From Trueperaceae bacterium (GTDB lineage Bacteria > Deinococcota > Deinococci > Deinococcales > Trueperaceae), in the NCBI GenBank assembly GCA_023954415.1, contig JAMLIB010000008.1:62001-126000 (forward strand): DNA of 64,000 bases, written 5' to 3'. Shown here in pieces: positions 29,190-38,757 of the stretch (positions are counted from its first letter, which is position 1; the number at the start of each line of letters is the position of its first letter). The translations under genes and the position numbers were made by a program. The notes under the pieces are model-generated. The model saw nothing but the letters and a program-made list of their open reading frames with translations. It ran no database searches and was not told the origin of the DNA.

Positions 29190-30200
29190 TCAACGACGCA
29201 GTAGCTCGATCAGATGAAGCAGGTTCGCGAGCGCGCCGCTCGCACCGGCGCCGGCATGCGGCACCGGCGAGGTCGTGAGCGCGCCTGTGACGACGAGGAG
29301 CGCCGCGAGCAAGGCGGCCTCGAGGCGCAGCGCGCGGCGCAGCGGCGCCACCGGGCCGCCGGCCAGGAAGCGCGGCAGGTAGCGGAAGCGGTTGAGGGCG
29401 GCAGCCGCCACCACGAGCGCGAAGAGACCGAGCTTGATCCAGAGCGCCGTGCCGTAAGCCGAGGCGGCGAAGGCCGCCGGCTCCTCCATGTGGCCGAGGG
29501 CGCTGTAGGCGCCGGTGACCGCGAGGACAACCACCGCCAGGGCGCCGACGGCCGACAGCCGCTTGACGGCCGCGGCCAACGCCGAGCGCCCGTCCTCGCC
29601 CGGGGCCAACAGCGCCAAGTAGCCTAGCGGGCCGGCCCAGACACCCGCGGCCAGCAGGTGCATGAAGTCTGCACCGAGCGGCACGCTCCCGCCCATGGCC
29701 GCGGCGTGGCTCAGCCGCGCGAAACCGTACATGAGCGCCAGCGAGGCGCAGGCCGCGACCGCGCTCAGGGCCGCACGAGCGAGCGCCGGCACGCGTCCCG
29801 GTCGCCCCGGGCGGTCGGGCCAACGGGCGAGCGCCAGGGCGGAAGCCGCCACGAGGACGGCCTGCCACCAGCGCTCGCGCACGACCCGACCGTGCAACGT
29901 CGAGGCGAGGTAGCTGCGCATGAGGTCGGCGTCTACCCGGCCCAGGACCTCGCGGAGCGTGTTGGCGACCTCGAGGAGCGAAGCCGCCACGAGGACGACG
30001 GCGCCGAGCAGGACGAGAGCGCCGAAGGCCAGGCGCGCCCGCCTCCTCGCGGCGGTGACGCCACCGGGAACGCTGGGCGGAGCACCGCCCTCGCCTCGCA
30101 CCAGGGCCGGTGCGAGCCACGCGGCGCAGACCGCGCCGCCGACGAGCAGCATCGTGCCAAGGTAGGCCGAGGCCTTGAGCGCGGCGGCGGTCGCCATCAT
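29190..30200 (-). CDS. CopD family copper resistance/import membrane protein
   Basis: 336 residues with about eight predicted membrane helices. The CopD core is at about 170-300: FMHLLAAGVWAGPLGYLALL (His in the membrane), and YGTALWIKLGLFALVVAAAALNRFRYLPRF. CopD proteins sit in the inner membrane and move or bind copper, usually with periplasmic CopC; no CopC is encoded next to it. Two ATG codons (30200, 30197) are possible starts and no clear Shine-Dalgarno is seen. The C-terminus is short and basic. A blue copper protein is encoded 2.5 kb away on the same strand, beyond tdh-kbl. Confidence 0.75.
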   Translation of the reverse strand: MMATAAALKASAYLGTMLLVGGAVCAAWLAPALVRGEGGAPPSVPGGVTAARRRARLAFGALVLLGAVVLVAASLLEVANTLREVLGRVDADLMRSYLASTLHGRVVRERWWQAVLVAASALALARWPDRPGRPGRVPALARAALSAVAACASLALMYGFARLSHAAAMGGSVPLGADFMHLLAAGVWAGPLGYLALLAPGEDGRSALAAAVKRLSAVGALAVVVLAVTGAYSALGHMEEPAAFAASAYGTALWIKLGLFALVVAAAALNRFRYLPRFLAGGPVAPLRRALRLEAALLAALLVVTGALTTSPVPHAGAGASGALANLLHLIELLRR

Positions 30201-30259
30201 CGTCGGGAGCGCCCCCGGGCCCCACCTCGCGCCGCTTTCCGCGCTCCGCCCCGCACCGC

Positions 30260-31291
30260 TCAGCTCCAGTCGAGGATGACTTTGCCCGCTTCGCCGGAGC
30301 GCATGACGTCGAACGCCTGCCGGTACTCCTCCGCGGCGAAGCGGTGGGTGATCACGGGCGTCACGTCGAGCCCGGCCTGCAACAGGTTGCTCATCTTGTA
30401 CCAGGTCTCGAACATCTGCCGGCCGTAGATCCCCTGCAGGTTGAGGCCCTTGAAGATGACCTTGTTCCAGTCGATGGCGATGTCCCGCGAGGGGATGCCG
30501 AGGAGCGCGACCTTGCCGCCGTGAATGATCGTGTCAAGGATCTCGCCGTAGGCGGGCGCCGCGCCCGACATCTCCAGGGCGACGTCGAAGCCCTCCTTCA
30601 TGCCCAGGGCGGCCATGACGTCGCGCAGGTCGGTGGCCGGGTCGGACACGTCGACGCCGACGGTCGCCCCCATCCTCCGCGCCATGGCGAGGCGACCGGG
30701 CTTGACGTCGGTGACGACGATGTTACGCGCGCCCACGAAACGGGCGACCGCGGCCGCCATGAGACCGATCGGCCCCGCGCCCGTGATGAGCACGTCCTCG
30801 CCGACGAGGTCGTAGGTGAGGGCGGTGTGGACGGCGTTGCCCAAGGGGTCGAGGATGGCGCCGATGTCGTCCGGGATGGCGCCTGGCAGCCTGAAGGCGT
30901 TGAACGCCGGCAGGACGAGGTAGTCGGCGAAGGCCCCTTGGCGCTGCACGCCGACGCCGACGGCGTTGCGGCACAGGTGCCTGCGGCCGGCCCGACAGTT
31001 GCGGCAGTGGCCGCACGTGATGTGCCCCTCGCCGCTGACGCGGTCGCCGACGGCGAAGCCGCTCACCTCGGACCCCATGCCGGCGACGACACCGACCCAC
31101 TCGTGGCCGGTGACGAGCGGAACGGGCACGGTCCGCTGGGACCAGGCGTCCCAGTTGTAGATGTGGACGTCCGTGCCGCAGAGGCTCGTCTTGGTAACGC
31201 GGATCAGCAGGTCGTTCGGCCCTGGCACGGGCTCGGGGGCATCCACCCGCCAGATGCCCTCGCGCGGCTCCAGCTTGGAGAGCGCCCTCAC
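30260..31291 (-). CDS. tdh: L-threonine 3-dehydrogenase
   Basis: 343 residues, a zinc-dependent medium-chain dehydrogenase. Oxidises threonine with NAD+ to 2-amino-3-ketobutyrate, which the co-encoded Kbl cleaves. Catalytic zinc ligands: Cys38 in [13 protein letters not shown] and the His-Glu of TGHEWVG; structural zinc from [15 protein letters not shown] near 97-111; NAD loop [12 protein letters not shown] near 173; C-terminal [20 protein letters not shown] is diagnostic for Tdh. It starts inside the last codons of kbl (4-nt overlap), so the order is kbl-tdh as in many bacteria. Confidence 0.95.
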   Translation of the reverse strand: MRALSKLEPREGIWRVDAPEPVPGPNDLLIRVTKTSLCGTDVHIYNWDAWSQRTVPVPLVTGHEWVGVVAGMGSEVSGFAVGDRVSGEGHITCGHCRNCRAGRRHLCRNAVGVGVQRQGAFADYLVLPAFNAFRLPGAIPDDIGAILDPLGNAVHTALTYDLVGEDVLITGAGPIGLMAAAVARFVGARNIVVTDVKPGRLAMARRMGATVGVDVSDPATDLRDVMAALGMKEGFDVALEMSGAAPAYGEILDTIIHGGKVALLGIPSRDIAIDWNKVIFKGLNLQGIYGRQMFETWYKMSNLLQAGLDVTPVITHRFAAEEYRQAFDVMRSGEAGKVILDWS

Positions 31292-32511
31292 GCGATCACG
31301 CCCAGCTCGCGGCCGACCGTGGTGAAAGCCGCCACGGCCATGTCCAGCTGCCGGGTGGTGTGCGCGGCCGACATCTGCGTCCTGATGCGCGCCTGGCCGT
31401 GAGGTACCACTGGGAACGAGAAGCCCACTACGTACACGCCTTCCTCCAGTAGCCGATCGGCCATGCGTCCGGCCAACGCGGCGTCGTAGACCATCACCGG
31501 GATTATCGGATGTCCGTCGCCCGCCAGGTCGAAGCCGGCCGCGGTCATCGCGCCGCGGAAGTGGTCGCTGTTGGCGCGCAACCTGGCGCGCAGCTCGGCG
31601 CCACCGCCGGCCGGCGAGTCGTCCTCCAGCAGGTCGAGGACCCGCAACGAGGTGGCCGCGACCACGGGAGGGATGGAGTTCGAGAACAGGTACGGCCTGC
31701 TGCGTTGCCGCAGCCAGTCGACGATCTCGCGCCTGCCGCTCGTGTAACCGCCAGACGCGCCACCGAGGGCCTTCCCCAGCGTGCCCGTGAGGATGTCGAC
31801 CCTGTCCATGACGCCGCGAGCCTCGTGGCTGCCGCGCCCGCCCTCGCCCACGAAGCCGACGGCGTGGCTGTCGTCGACCATCACCAGCGCGTCGTAGCGG
31901 TCGGCCAGGTCACAGATGGCCTGCAGGTCGGCGATGATGCCGTCCATCGAGAAGACGCCGTCGGTGGCTATGAGCCGGAACCGCGCGCCGGCCGCCGCCT
32001 GCAGCTGCCGCTCGAGGTCGGCCATGTCGTTGTTGGCGTAGCGGAACCTGGCGGCCTTGCTGAGCCTGACCCCGTCGATGATGCTGGCGTGGTTGAGGGC
32101 GTCGGAGATGATGGCGTCCGCCTCCCCCAACAGCGTCTCGAACAGGCCGCCGTTGGCATCGAAGCACGACGAGTAGAGGATGGTGTCGTCGGTCCCCAGG
32201 AAGGCGCTGAGCCTGTCCTCCAGCTCTTCGTGCAGGTCCTGGGTGCCGCAGATGAAGCGCACGGAGGCCATGCCGAAGCCGCGCCGGGCGAGCGCTTCGC
32301 GGCCGGCCTCCACGAGGGCCGGATGGTTCGCGAGGCCCAGGTAGTTGTTCGCGCAGAGGTTGAGAGCCGTGACGGTGCCGCGCGCGGTCGCCACCTCGAC
32401 CAGCGGCCCCTGCGGCGACACGATCCGGCGCTCGACCTTCTCGAGTCCGGCGCCACGCAACTCGCTCAGCGAGGCTGATAGGTGATCGGTGAATCGCTGC
32501 CAACGGTTCAT
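31288..32511 (-). CDS. kbl: 2-amino-3-ketobutyrate CoA ligase (glycine C-acetyltransferase)
   Basis: 407 residues, PLP-dependent alpha-oxoamine synthase family. Converts 2-amino-3-ketobutyrate and CoA to glycine and acetyl-CoA. Conserved: [10 protein letters not shown] near 55, [35 protein letters not shown], and the PLP lysine in [18 protein letters not shown] near 245. ATG 32511 has no good Shine-Dalgarno; TAACCT lies 9 nt upstream on the coding strand, close to the leaderless spacing. Translationally coupled to tdh. Confidence 0.95.
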   Translation of the reverse strand: MNRWQRFTDHLSASLSELRGAGLEKVERRIVSPQGPLVEVATARGTVTALNLCANNYLGLANHPALVEAGREALARRGFGMASVRFICGTQDLHEELEDRLSAFLGTDDTILYSSCFDANGGLFETLLGEADAIISDALNHASIIDGVRLSKAARFRYANNDMADLERQLQAAAGARFRLIATDGVFSMDGIIADLQAICDLADRYDALVMVDDSHAVGFVGEGGRGSHEARGVMDRVDILTGTLGKALGGASGGYTSGRREIVDWLRQRSRPYLFSNSIPPVVAATSLRVLDLLEDDSPAGGGAELRARLRANSDHFRGAMTAAGFDLAGDGHPIIPVMVYDAALAGRMADRLLEEGVYVVGFSFPVVPHGQARIRTQMSAAHTTRQLDMAVAAFTTVGRELGVIA

Positions 32512-32568
32512 AGTCGGCTCAGGTTACCAGCACCCGCCGGGTGCGCAGGCCCACTTCAATAGTGGCTA

Positions 32569-32605
32569 GTGGACCGCGCGCGAGCAGGCCGCGCGCGCGG
32601 TCCAC
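32569..32605. terminator. 14-bp perfect hairpin between blue copper gene and kbl
   Basis: GTGGACCGCGCGCG (32569-32582) pairs perfectly with 32592-32605 around a 9-nt loop. A smaller hairpin (CCACT/AGTGG, 32551-32565) adjoins it. It lies 85 nt past the blue copper gene stop, insulating it from kbl. No U-tract. Confidence 0.5.
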
Positions 32606-32689
32606 GGTGTCGCTTGACGCCGCTGCCGCCCCACCCCGGACGACCGGCGCCCGCGAGGCGAGGCGGCAGGGGCTACCGCAAGCTCGTTC

Positions 32690-33109
32690 TTACTCGGCCG
32701 CGGCGACGATGAAGTTACCGAACATGCCGATGCCGGATTCCGGCAGCGCATGGCCGGGCGTGCTGCAGTAGTAGATGTAGGTGCCGGCCTCGGTGACGGT
32801 GAACACGACGCTGACGCTCTCGCCTTCACCCATGACCGACTCGGACTTGATGTCGAGGGCGTCGATGGTGAAGTCGTGTTCCATGGCGTCGGCGATGATG
32901 GTCACCTTGACGACGTCGCCGACCTTGACGTTCAGGTCAGGGTTGACCACACCGTCGATGTCGCCCCCGACACCCAGGAACTGGAAGCCCGTCGTGCCGA
33001 TCCCGCCGTGCAGGGTGAACTCGACCGTCGGCTCCTGATCCTGGGCGAACGCCGCCCCGAACGCGAACGCTACGACTGCGGCCAACAACAGCTTGGCGAA
33101 CTTGGACAT
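32690..33109 (-). CDS. exported blue copper protein (cupredoxin)
   Basis: 139 residues with a clear signal peptide (hydrophobic 6-20, cut after AFAQ near 22). The mature part is a plastocyanin/azurin-like fold: the first Cu ligand His is in AMEHDFTIDA near 80, and the second group is YYCSTPGH near 113-120 (Cys and His), with a likely axial Met in GIGMFGNF. It is a periplasmic or surface-bound electron carrier for a respiratory chain component not encoded here. GAGAGGTAG precedes the ATG. A GC-rich hairpin follows it; the upstream region holds ACGCAT-G-ATGCGT (33174-33186), a possible operator. Confidence 0.88.
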   Translation of the reverse strand: MSKFAKLLLAAVVAFAFGAAFAQDQEPTVEFTLHGGIGTTGFQFLGVGGDIDGVVNPDLNVKVGDVVKVTIIADAMEHDFTIDALDIKSESVMGEGESVSVVFTVTEAGTYIYYCSTPGHALPESGIGMFGNFIVAAAE

Positions 33110-33330
33110 CTGGTACTACCTCTCCGGCTCCCGGCGGGTCATGGGCACGCGACCGGCCCAGCGACCTGAAGCCACGCATGATGCGTCACCGTCGACGCGG
33201 TCGCTGTGGCGGCCGGCGTGCGGCAAACGCCACGATGTTAACCAGCGTCGCGCTCACGCAACTAGGACGGGGTTACGCAGGTCCTTAACCGAACCCGCAC
33301 GTTTCTCCTGATCCGCTTACCCGGGCAGGC

Positions 33331-35748
33331 TCACTCGCCGTAAGGGACCCAGATGTTCTTGACGCGCACCGCTCGGCGCAGGAGCTCGGGGCCGGCGGCC
33401 TGAGCGTCGTCGTACCAGTCGCGCGCCTTGCCGAAGTTCACCCACGTCGCCTTCAGGTTGCCTGCGCTCTCGCGCTCGACCATGGCGCTCCCCTCGGCCG
33501 AACCCACGTACCACATGGCCTCGACGGCGTCGTGCTGAGCGAGGACCTTGGCGAGCTCGTCGCGCACGCCCGTCACGATGTTGATGGCGCCGCCCGGCAC
33601 GTCGGACGTGTCGAACACCTGGTAGAGGTCGGTGGCGAGCAGCGGCCAGCGCGCGCTCGGCACGGCGACCACGCGGTTGCCCATGGCGAGCGCCGGCGCG
33701 ACGAGCGACACGAAGGCGAGGAGCGGCGCCTCGTCAGGGCACACGACGGCGAGGACGTCGTAAGCCTCGTTCATGGCGAGCGTGACGTTGCGCATGGGGG
33801 TCGGGTGCACGCGCCCGTCGTACTTGTCGGCGTACGCGGCGGCCGAGAACAGGCGGTCGACGCTCTTCTCGACCTCGCGGCCGGCCGCCTTGCGCGTGCC
33901 CCCCACCAGACCGCGCAGGCGCTCCTCGAACTCGGGCGCGCGCACGGCCAGGTTCTCCGCCACGTAGTACAGGACCTGGGCGCGAGCGTGCGCGGTCGCC
34001 TGGGTCCAGGCGACGGACTTCGCGGCGGCCTCGACGGCGTCGCGCACGTCCTTGCGGTTGCCGAGGGGGGCGTCCCCCACTCGCGCTCCCGCCGCGCTGA
34101 GCACCGGGTAGGAGTAGTTGCCGTCGGGGCGCTTCTGTTTGCCCCCGATGTAGAGCTTCGGCGTGCGGTCGATGGAGGCGAACGCCGCGCCCGCCCCCTG
34201 AGCGCCTTCGAGGCCCGCGTCGAGGTCGGAGGCGGGCGCGGGCGTAGCGAGGTCAGTGCCCGCGTAACGGGCCAGCCGCGCCTCGTACCGGGGCTTCAGG
34301 TACTCGAACATCCCTTCCCTGCCGCCTTCGCGCCCGAAGCCGCTCTCGCGGTAGCCGCCGAAGCCGGCCGCCGCGTCGAACTGGTTCGTGCAGTTCACCC
34401 ACACGACGCCCGCCTTGAGCTTGGGCGCGATGTCGAGCGCCAGGTTGACGTTCTCCGTCCATACGCTCGCGGCGAGGCCGTAGCGCGTGTCGTTCGCCAG
34501 CTCGACCGCCTCGGCCGGGGTGCGGAACGTGAGGCTCACGATGACGGGCCCGAAGATCTCCTCCTGGGCGATGGCGGCGGCCGGGGAGACCTCCGTGAAG
34601 AGGGTGGGTGGGTAGTACCAACCGTCCTTGGGCGCGCTCCAGCTCGGCTGGTAGCAGCGCGCGCCCTCGGCCCTCCCCTGCTCGACGAGGCGCTCGATCT
34701 TGGCGAGCTGGACGGGCGCGATGATCGCGCCGATGTCTATCCCCTTGTCGAGCGACGGGCCTTCGCGCAGCGTCTCCATGCGCGCGATGAGCTTGGCCTC
34801 CACGCGCTTCGCGACGCTCTCCTGCACGAGGAGACGGCTGCCGGCGCAGCAGACCTGGCCCTGGTTGAACCAGATGGCGTCCACGACACCCTCGACGGCG
34901 CTGTCGAGATCGGCGTCGTCGAAGACGACGAACGGCGACTTGCCGCCCAGCTCGAGCGAGAGCTTCACGCCGCGCCCGGCGGTGGCGCGGCGGATGATGC
35001 GCCCCACCTCCGTGGAGCCCGTGAACGCCACCTTGTCGATGCCGTCGGCCTCGACGAGCGCGGCGCCCGTGCGCCCGTCGCCCGTCACGACGTTGAAGAC
35101 GCCCGCGGGCAGGCCGACCTCGTTGGCGAGCTCGGCGAAGAGCAGGGCCGTGAGGGGCGTGAACTCGGCCGGCTTGAGGACGACCGTGTTACCGGCCGCC
35201 AGGGCGGGGGCCACCTTCCACGCGAGCATGAGCAGGGGGAAGTTCCAGGGGATGATCTGGGCGCAGACGCCGACCCCCTCGTGGTCGGGGAACTCCTTGT
35301 CGAGCAGTTGCGCCCACCCGGCGTGGTGGTAGAAGTGGCGCGCCACCAAGGGCACGTCCAGGTCGCGGGTCTCGCGGATGGGCTTGCCGTTGTCGAGCGC
35401 CTCGAGGACGGCAAGGAGCCGGGCGTGCTTCTGCACGTGGCGGGCGAGGGCGTACAGGTAGCGGGCCCGGCCGGGGCCGCCGAGGTCGCGCCAGGCGGGG
35501 AGCGCGGCGCGCGCCGCCTTGACGGCCTTCGCCACGTCGCGCTCGTCGCCCTGCGCCGCCTGGGCCAGCTCCTTGCCGTCGCCAGGGTGGTGGGTGGCGA
35601 AGGTCTCGCCGGCAACCGGCTTGACGAAGCGCCCGCCGATGAAGTGCCCGAAGCGCCTGCCGTGGCGCTCCAGCCACGCCCACGCGACGTCGGCCGCCTC
35701 GGGGGCGGGACCGTACTCCAGCGTCTCGAAGATCTCCTTCACGCTCAT
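33331..35748 (-). CDS. ALDH16-like tandem aldehyde dehydrogenase
   Basis: 805 residues, two aldehyde dehydrogenase units in one chain. The first (about 30-490) is complete: IIPWNFPLLMLAWKVAPALAAGNTVVLKPAE, FTGSTEVG, general base Glu in LELGGKSP near 260, nucleophile Cys in NQGQVCCAGSR near 295, and EEIFGPV. The second (about 525-805) keeps parts of the coenzyme-binding fold (APALAMGNRVVAVPS, VGSAEGS) but has neither the ELGGK Glu nor the Cys loop, so it is probably structural, as in ALDH16 proteins. AAGGAG precedes the ATG. It follows deoC by 73 nt on the same strand and probably oxidises the acetaldehyde that DeoC releases. Confidence 0.9.
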   Translation of the reverse strand: MSVKEIFETLEYGPAPEAADVAWAWLERHGRRFGHFIGGRFVKPVAGETFATHHPGDGKELAQAAQGDERDVAKAVKAARAALPAWRDLGGPGRARYLYALARHVQKHARLLAVLEALDNGKPIRETRDLDVPLVARHFYHHAGWAQLLDKEFPDHEGVGVCAQIIPWNFPLLMLAWKVAPALAAGNTVVLKPAEFTPLTALLFAELANEVGLPAGVFNVVTGDGRTGAALVEADGIDKVAFTGSTEVGRIIRRATAGRGVKLSLELGGKSPFVVFDDADLDSAVEGVVDAIWFNQGQVCCAGSRLLVQESVAKRVEAKLIARMETLREGPSLDKGIDIGAIIAPVQLAKIERLVEQGRAEGARCYQPSWSAPKDGWYYPPTLFTEVSPAAAIAQEEIFGPVIVSLTFRTPAEAVELANDTRYGLAASVWTENVNLALDIAPKLKAGVVWVNCTNQFDAAAGFGGYRESGFGREGGREGMFEYLKPRYEARLARYAGTDLATPAPASDLDAGLEGAQGAGAAFASIDRTPKLYIGGKQKRPDGNYSYPVLSAAGARVGDAPLGNRKDVRDAVEAAAKSVAWTQATAHARAQVLYYVAENLAVRAPEFEERLRGLVGGTRKAAGREVEKSVDRLFSAAAYADKYDGRVHPTPMRNVTLAMNEAYDVLAVVCPDEAPLLAFVSLVAPALAMGNRVVAVPSARWPLLATDLYQVFDTSDVPGGAINIVTGVRDELAKVLAQHDAVEAMWYVGSAEGSAMVERESAGNLKATWVNFGKARDWYDDAQAAGPELLRRAVRVKNIWVPYGE

Positions 35749-35821
35749 CTCTCAAAGACTCCTTAAGCCGGCGGGCGAGCCGGCCGACCAGCCGGGCTCG
35801 CGCGCCGAGAAGCTCCGGCCA

Positions 35822-36829
35822 TCAGCCGAGCGGGTGGCGGTAGGTGGCGGAGTAGCGGCCCGTGACGTGGTGTTCCAGCTGCCGCTCGATGTCGGCCAGC
35901 AGGGAGCTGGCGCCGATCCTGAAGAGGTCGGGCTCGAGCCAGCGGCGCCCGAGCTCCTCCTTCATGAGCACGAGCCAGGCGAGGGCGTCCTTGGCGGTGC
36001 GCAGCCCGCCCGCCGGCTTGAAGCCGACCGCGACGCCCGTGCGCTCGAAGTACTCGCGTATGGCGCGCGCCATGACGAGGCTGACAGGCAGCGTGGCGTT
36101 GACGGGCTCCTTGCCCGTCGACGTCTTGATGAAGTCGGAGCCGGCCATCATGGCCACCAGGCTCGCCCTGTAGACGTTGCGCAACGTGCCGAGCTCGCCG
36201 GTAGCGAGGATGGCCTTCATGTGCGCAGCTCCACAAGCCTGCCTGAACAGCCTGAGCTCCTCGTACAGCGCCGCCCAATCGTGTGTGAGGGCATGGCGCC
36301 GCGAGATGACGATGTCGATCTCGGCGGCGCCGGCGGCGACGGACCTGCGGATCTCCTCGATGCGGGTCTCGAGCGGCGAGAGGCCGGCGGGGAAGCCGGT
36401 CGAGACGGCCGCGACCGGCACGCCCGAGCCGCGCAGGGCGGCGACGGCCGCCGGCACCATGTCGTGGTAGACGCACACGGCGCCGGTGGTGATGCGCAAG
36501 TCGCCGACGCCGAGGGCGTCGAGCAGGTCCTGGCGCACGGGGTGCATGGCCTTGGCGCAGAGGCGCCGCACGCGGCCGGGGGTGTCGTCGCCGGCCAGCG
36601 TGGTCAGGTCGATGAGCGTGACGGCCTTGAGGAGCCACGCGGCCTGCCACTCCTTCTTGACGCTGCGGCGCGTGGTGAGGGTGGCCGCGCGGCGCTCGAC
36701 GGCGCTGAGGTTGACGCGCACCCCCTCCACCCAGTCGAGCTCGAGGGCCATGCCCTCGTTGCGCTGGAGGGGCGAGGCGTGGGCGACGGCCTGCTCCAGC
36801 CCGGCTTCTACTTCACGCGAGATGGTCAT
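35822..36829 (-). CDS. deoC: deoxyribose-phosphate aldolase
   Basis: 335 residues. Splits 2-deoxyribose-5-phosphate into glyceraldehyde-3-phosphate and acetaldehyde in deoxynucleoside catabolism. Schiff-base Lys lies in GSDFIKTSTGKE near 212, and the second Lys in VGFKPAGGLRT near 246; IDIVISRRHAL replaces the more usual DMVIN. This is the longer class (about 320-340 residues) with an N-terminal helical extension. ATG 36829 has AGGAGAGAAGG upstream; the longer frame to 36928 runs through the divergent promoter and is rejected. It pairs with the aldehyde dehydrogenase gene downstream. Confidence 0.92.
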   Translation of the reverse strand: MTISREVEAGLEQAVAHASPLQRNEGMALELDWVEGVRVNLSAVERRAATLTTRRSVKKEWQAAWLLKAVTLIDLTTLAGDDTPGRVRRLCAKAMHPVRQDLLDALGVGDLRITTGAVCVYHDMVPAAVAALRGSGVPVAAVSTGFPAGLSPLETRIEEIRRSVAAGAAEIDIVISRRHALTHDWAALYEELRLFRQACGAAHMKAILATGELGTLRNVYRASLVAMMAGSDFIKTSTGKEPVNATLPVSLVMARAIREYFERTGVAVGFKPAGGLRTAKDALAWLVLMKEELGRRWLEPDLFRIGASSLLADIERQLEHHVTGRYSATYRHPLG

Positions 36830-36849
36830 GCCTTCTCTCCTATGAACGG

Positions 36850-36859
36850 AGCATACACT
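36850..36859. promoter_or_regulatory. back-to-back -10 boxes of deoC and D-cysteine desulfhydrase genes
   Basis: On the minus strand TATGCT (36855-36850) precedes deoC. On the plus strand TACACT (36854-36859) precedes the desulfhydrase gene. The two boxes overlap by 2 nt, so the two genes may compete for polymerase. No -35 boxes stand out. Confidence 0.35.
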
Positions 36860-36917
36860 GGCGTCTGGGTCGGATCTTTCGCCACTGCCAACTTCAAGCG
36901 GCCCATGGAGGCAAACG

Positions 36918-37916
36918 ATGAGACTCACCGAGTTCCCGCGCCGCCGCTACACGGCGGCCGCTACTCCCCTAGAGCCACTCCCGCGGTTGAGCGCCCACTT
37001 GGGTGGACCGAACCTCTGGATCAAACGCGACGACCTGCTGGGCCTCGCCGCCGGTGGCAACAAGACGCGCAAGCTCGAGTTCCTCGTCGCCGACGCGATC
37101 GAGAGGGGCGCCGACACGCTCGTCACGACGGGCGCCGTGCAGTCGAACCACTGCCGCCTCACGCTCGCGGCGGCCGTGCGCGAAGGGCTCGCGTGCCGCC
37201 TCGTGCTGGAAGAGCGCGTCGCGAACAGCTACTCGCCCGGCGCGAGCGGCAACAACTTCCTCTTCGGCCTCCTGGGCGTCGAGGCGGTCACCGTGGTGCC
37301 GGCCGGCACCGACCTCATGGCCGAGATGAACAAGGTCGCCGCGGAGCTGGCCGCGCAAGGGCGATCGGCCTACATCATCCCGGGCGGCGGCTCCAACACC
37401 CTCGGCGCGCTCGGTTACGTGAGTTGCGCCCAGGAGCTGATGCAGCAGGCGTTCGAGACGGGGCTGCGTATCGACCACCTCGTGACGGCCAGCGGCAGCG
37501 GCGGCACCCATGCCGGCGTCGTCGCGGGCCTGACGGGCACGGGCGCCGGCGTGCCGATCACGGGCATCAGCGTGCGCGCGCCCAAGGCGCCCCAGGAAGA
37601 GAAGATCCTCGGGTTGGCGCGAGCGACGGCCGAGCTGGCCGGCGCGCGTTCGCTGCCGACGGCGGACGACGTGGTCGTGCTCGACGACTACGTCGGCGCG
37701 GGCTACTCGCTGCCGACGGACGGCATGATCGAGGCCGTCAAGCTGTTCGCCAGGCACGAGGGCGTGCTCCTCGACCCCGTGTACACGGGCAAGGCCGCGG
37801 CCGGCCTGATCGACATGGTGCGGCGCGGGGCGTTCGGGCGCCATGAGAACGTCGTCTTCCTCCACACGGGGGGCAGCCCGGCGCTGTACGCCTACCAGGA
37901 CGTCCTGACCGACTGA
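36918..37916 (+). CDS. dcyD: D-cysteine desulfhydrase / ACC deaminase-family PLP enzyme
   Basis: 332 residues, fold type II PLP enzyme. Breaks D-cysteine to pyruvate, ammonia and sulfide. Conserved blocks: LWIKRDDLLGLAAGGNKTRKLEFL, with the PLP lysine in GGNKTRK near 51, TTGAVQSNHCR near 75, phosphate-binding SGSGGTHAG near 195, and LDPVYTGKAAAGL. GGAGGC stands 5 nt before the ATG. The stop overlaps the racemase ATG (TGATG). Both genes act on D-amino acids, so a role in detoxifying or using them is likely. Confidence 0.88.
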   Translation: MRLTEFPRRRYTAAATPLEPLPRLSAHLGGPNLWIKRDDLLGLAAGGNKTRKLEFLVADAIERGADTLVTTGAVQSNHCRLTLAAAVREGLACRLVLEERVANSYSPGASGNNFLFGLLGVEAVTVVPAGTDLMAEMNKVAAELAAQGRSAYIIPGGGSNTLGALGYVSCAQELMQQAFETGLRIDHLVTASGSGGTHAGVVAGLTGTGAGVPITGISVRAPKAPQEEKILGLARATAELAGARSLPTADDVVVLDDYVGAGYSLPTDGMIEAVKLFARHEGVLLDPVYTGKAAAGLIDMVRRGAFGRHENVVFLHTGGSPALYAYQDVLTD

Positions 37917-38641
37917 TGGGCGAGCGGCGGGTCATCGGCGTCCTCGGCGGGCTGGGGCCGGCCGCCACGGTGGACTTCTACGCCAAGCTCGTGGCGGCCA
38001 CCCCGGCGCTGCGCGACCAGGATCACATCCACGTGATCATCGACGCCGACCCGAGCACGCCGAACCGCAACGAGGCCGTGGCGGGCGTCGGTCCGAGCCC
38101 GGAGCCCCAGCTCGTCGGCATGGCGACGCGCCTCGCGGCGGCCGGCGCCGAGGCGCTGTTCATGGTGTGCAACACCGCCCACGCCTACGCGCCGGCCATA
38201 CGCGCCGCGGTCGCCGTGCCGCTGGTGAGCATCATCGAGGAGACCGCGGCGGCGACGCTGGCGGCCGCGCCGAACGCGCGGCGCGTCGGCGTCCTGGCCG
38301 CGGCCGGCGCCCAGGACGCCCGGCTCTACCAGACGGAGTTCGCCCGGCACGGCGTGAACGTGGTCGAGCCGCACGGCGAGCTCCGCGAGCGGTTCATGGC
38401 GCTCCTCTACCGCGTCAAGGCGGGCGACACGGGGCAGGGCGCGCGCTCGGACATGCGCGCCATCGCGCTCGAGCTCGTGGGGCTCGGAGCCGAGGCCGTT
38501 GTCGCCGGCTGCACCGAGGTCCCGCTCGTCCTGGCCCAGGCCGACGTCGGATCGGTCCCGCTCGTCTCGTCGACGGACGCACTGGTGAGCGCGGCCGTGG
38601 CCATCGGGACGGGCGCCCGTCCGCCCGTCGACGAGAGATGA
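37916..38641 (+). CDS. aspartate/glutamate racemase family protein
   Basis: 241 residues. The two catalytic Cys of cofactor-independent racemases are present: MVCNTAHAY near 83 and AGCTEVPL near 200, with the N-terminal GVLGGLGPAATVDFYAKL signature of aspartate racemases. Interconverts L- and D-aspartate or a related substrate. It is coupled to the D-cysteine desulfhydrase gene by a 1-nt overlap. Confidence 0.88.
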   Translation: MGERRVIGVLGGLGPAATVDFYAKLVAATPALRDQDHIHVIIDADPSTPNRNEAVAGVGPSPEPQLVGMATRLAAAGAEALFMVCNTAHAYAPAIRAAVAVPLVSIIEETAAATLAAAPNARRVGVLAAAGAQDARLYQTEFARHGVNVVEPHGELRERFMALLYRVKAGDTGQGARSDMRAIALELVGLGAEAVVAGCTEVPLVLAQADVGSVPLVSSTDALVSAAVAIGTGARPPVDER

Positions 38642-38757
38642 ACCTCGGCGCTCGAACCACCGTGCTAAGCTTCCCCCGCGAAGGCGCCAACGAGAGACCG
38701 CTACGGGCACGCCCGCGGGTCGAGTTGGGCCTCGAACACCACCTTCGGAGGCGATAA

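Noticed and set aside
33532-35766. 744-codon open frame on the plus strand
   Set aside because: Antisense to the aldehyde dehydrogenase gene; no family features.
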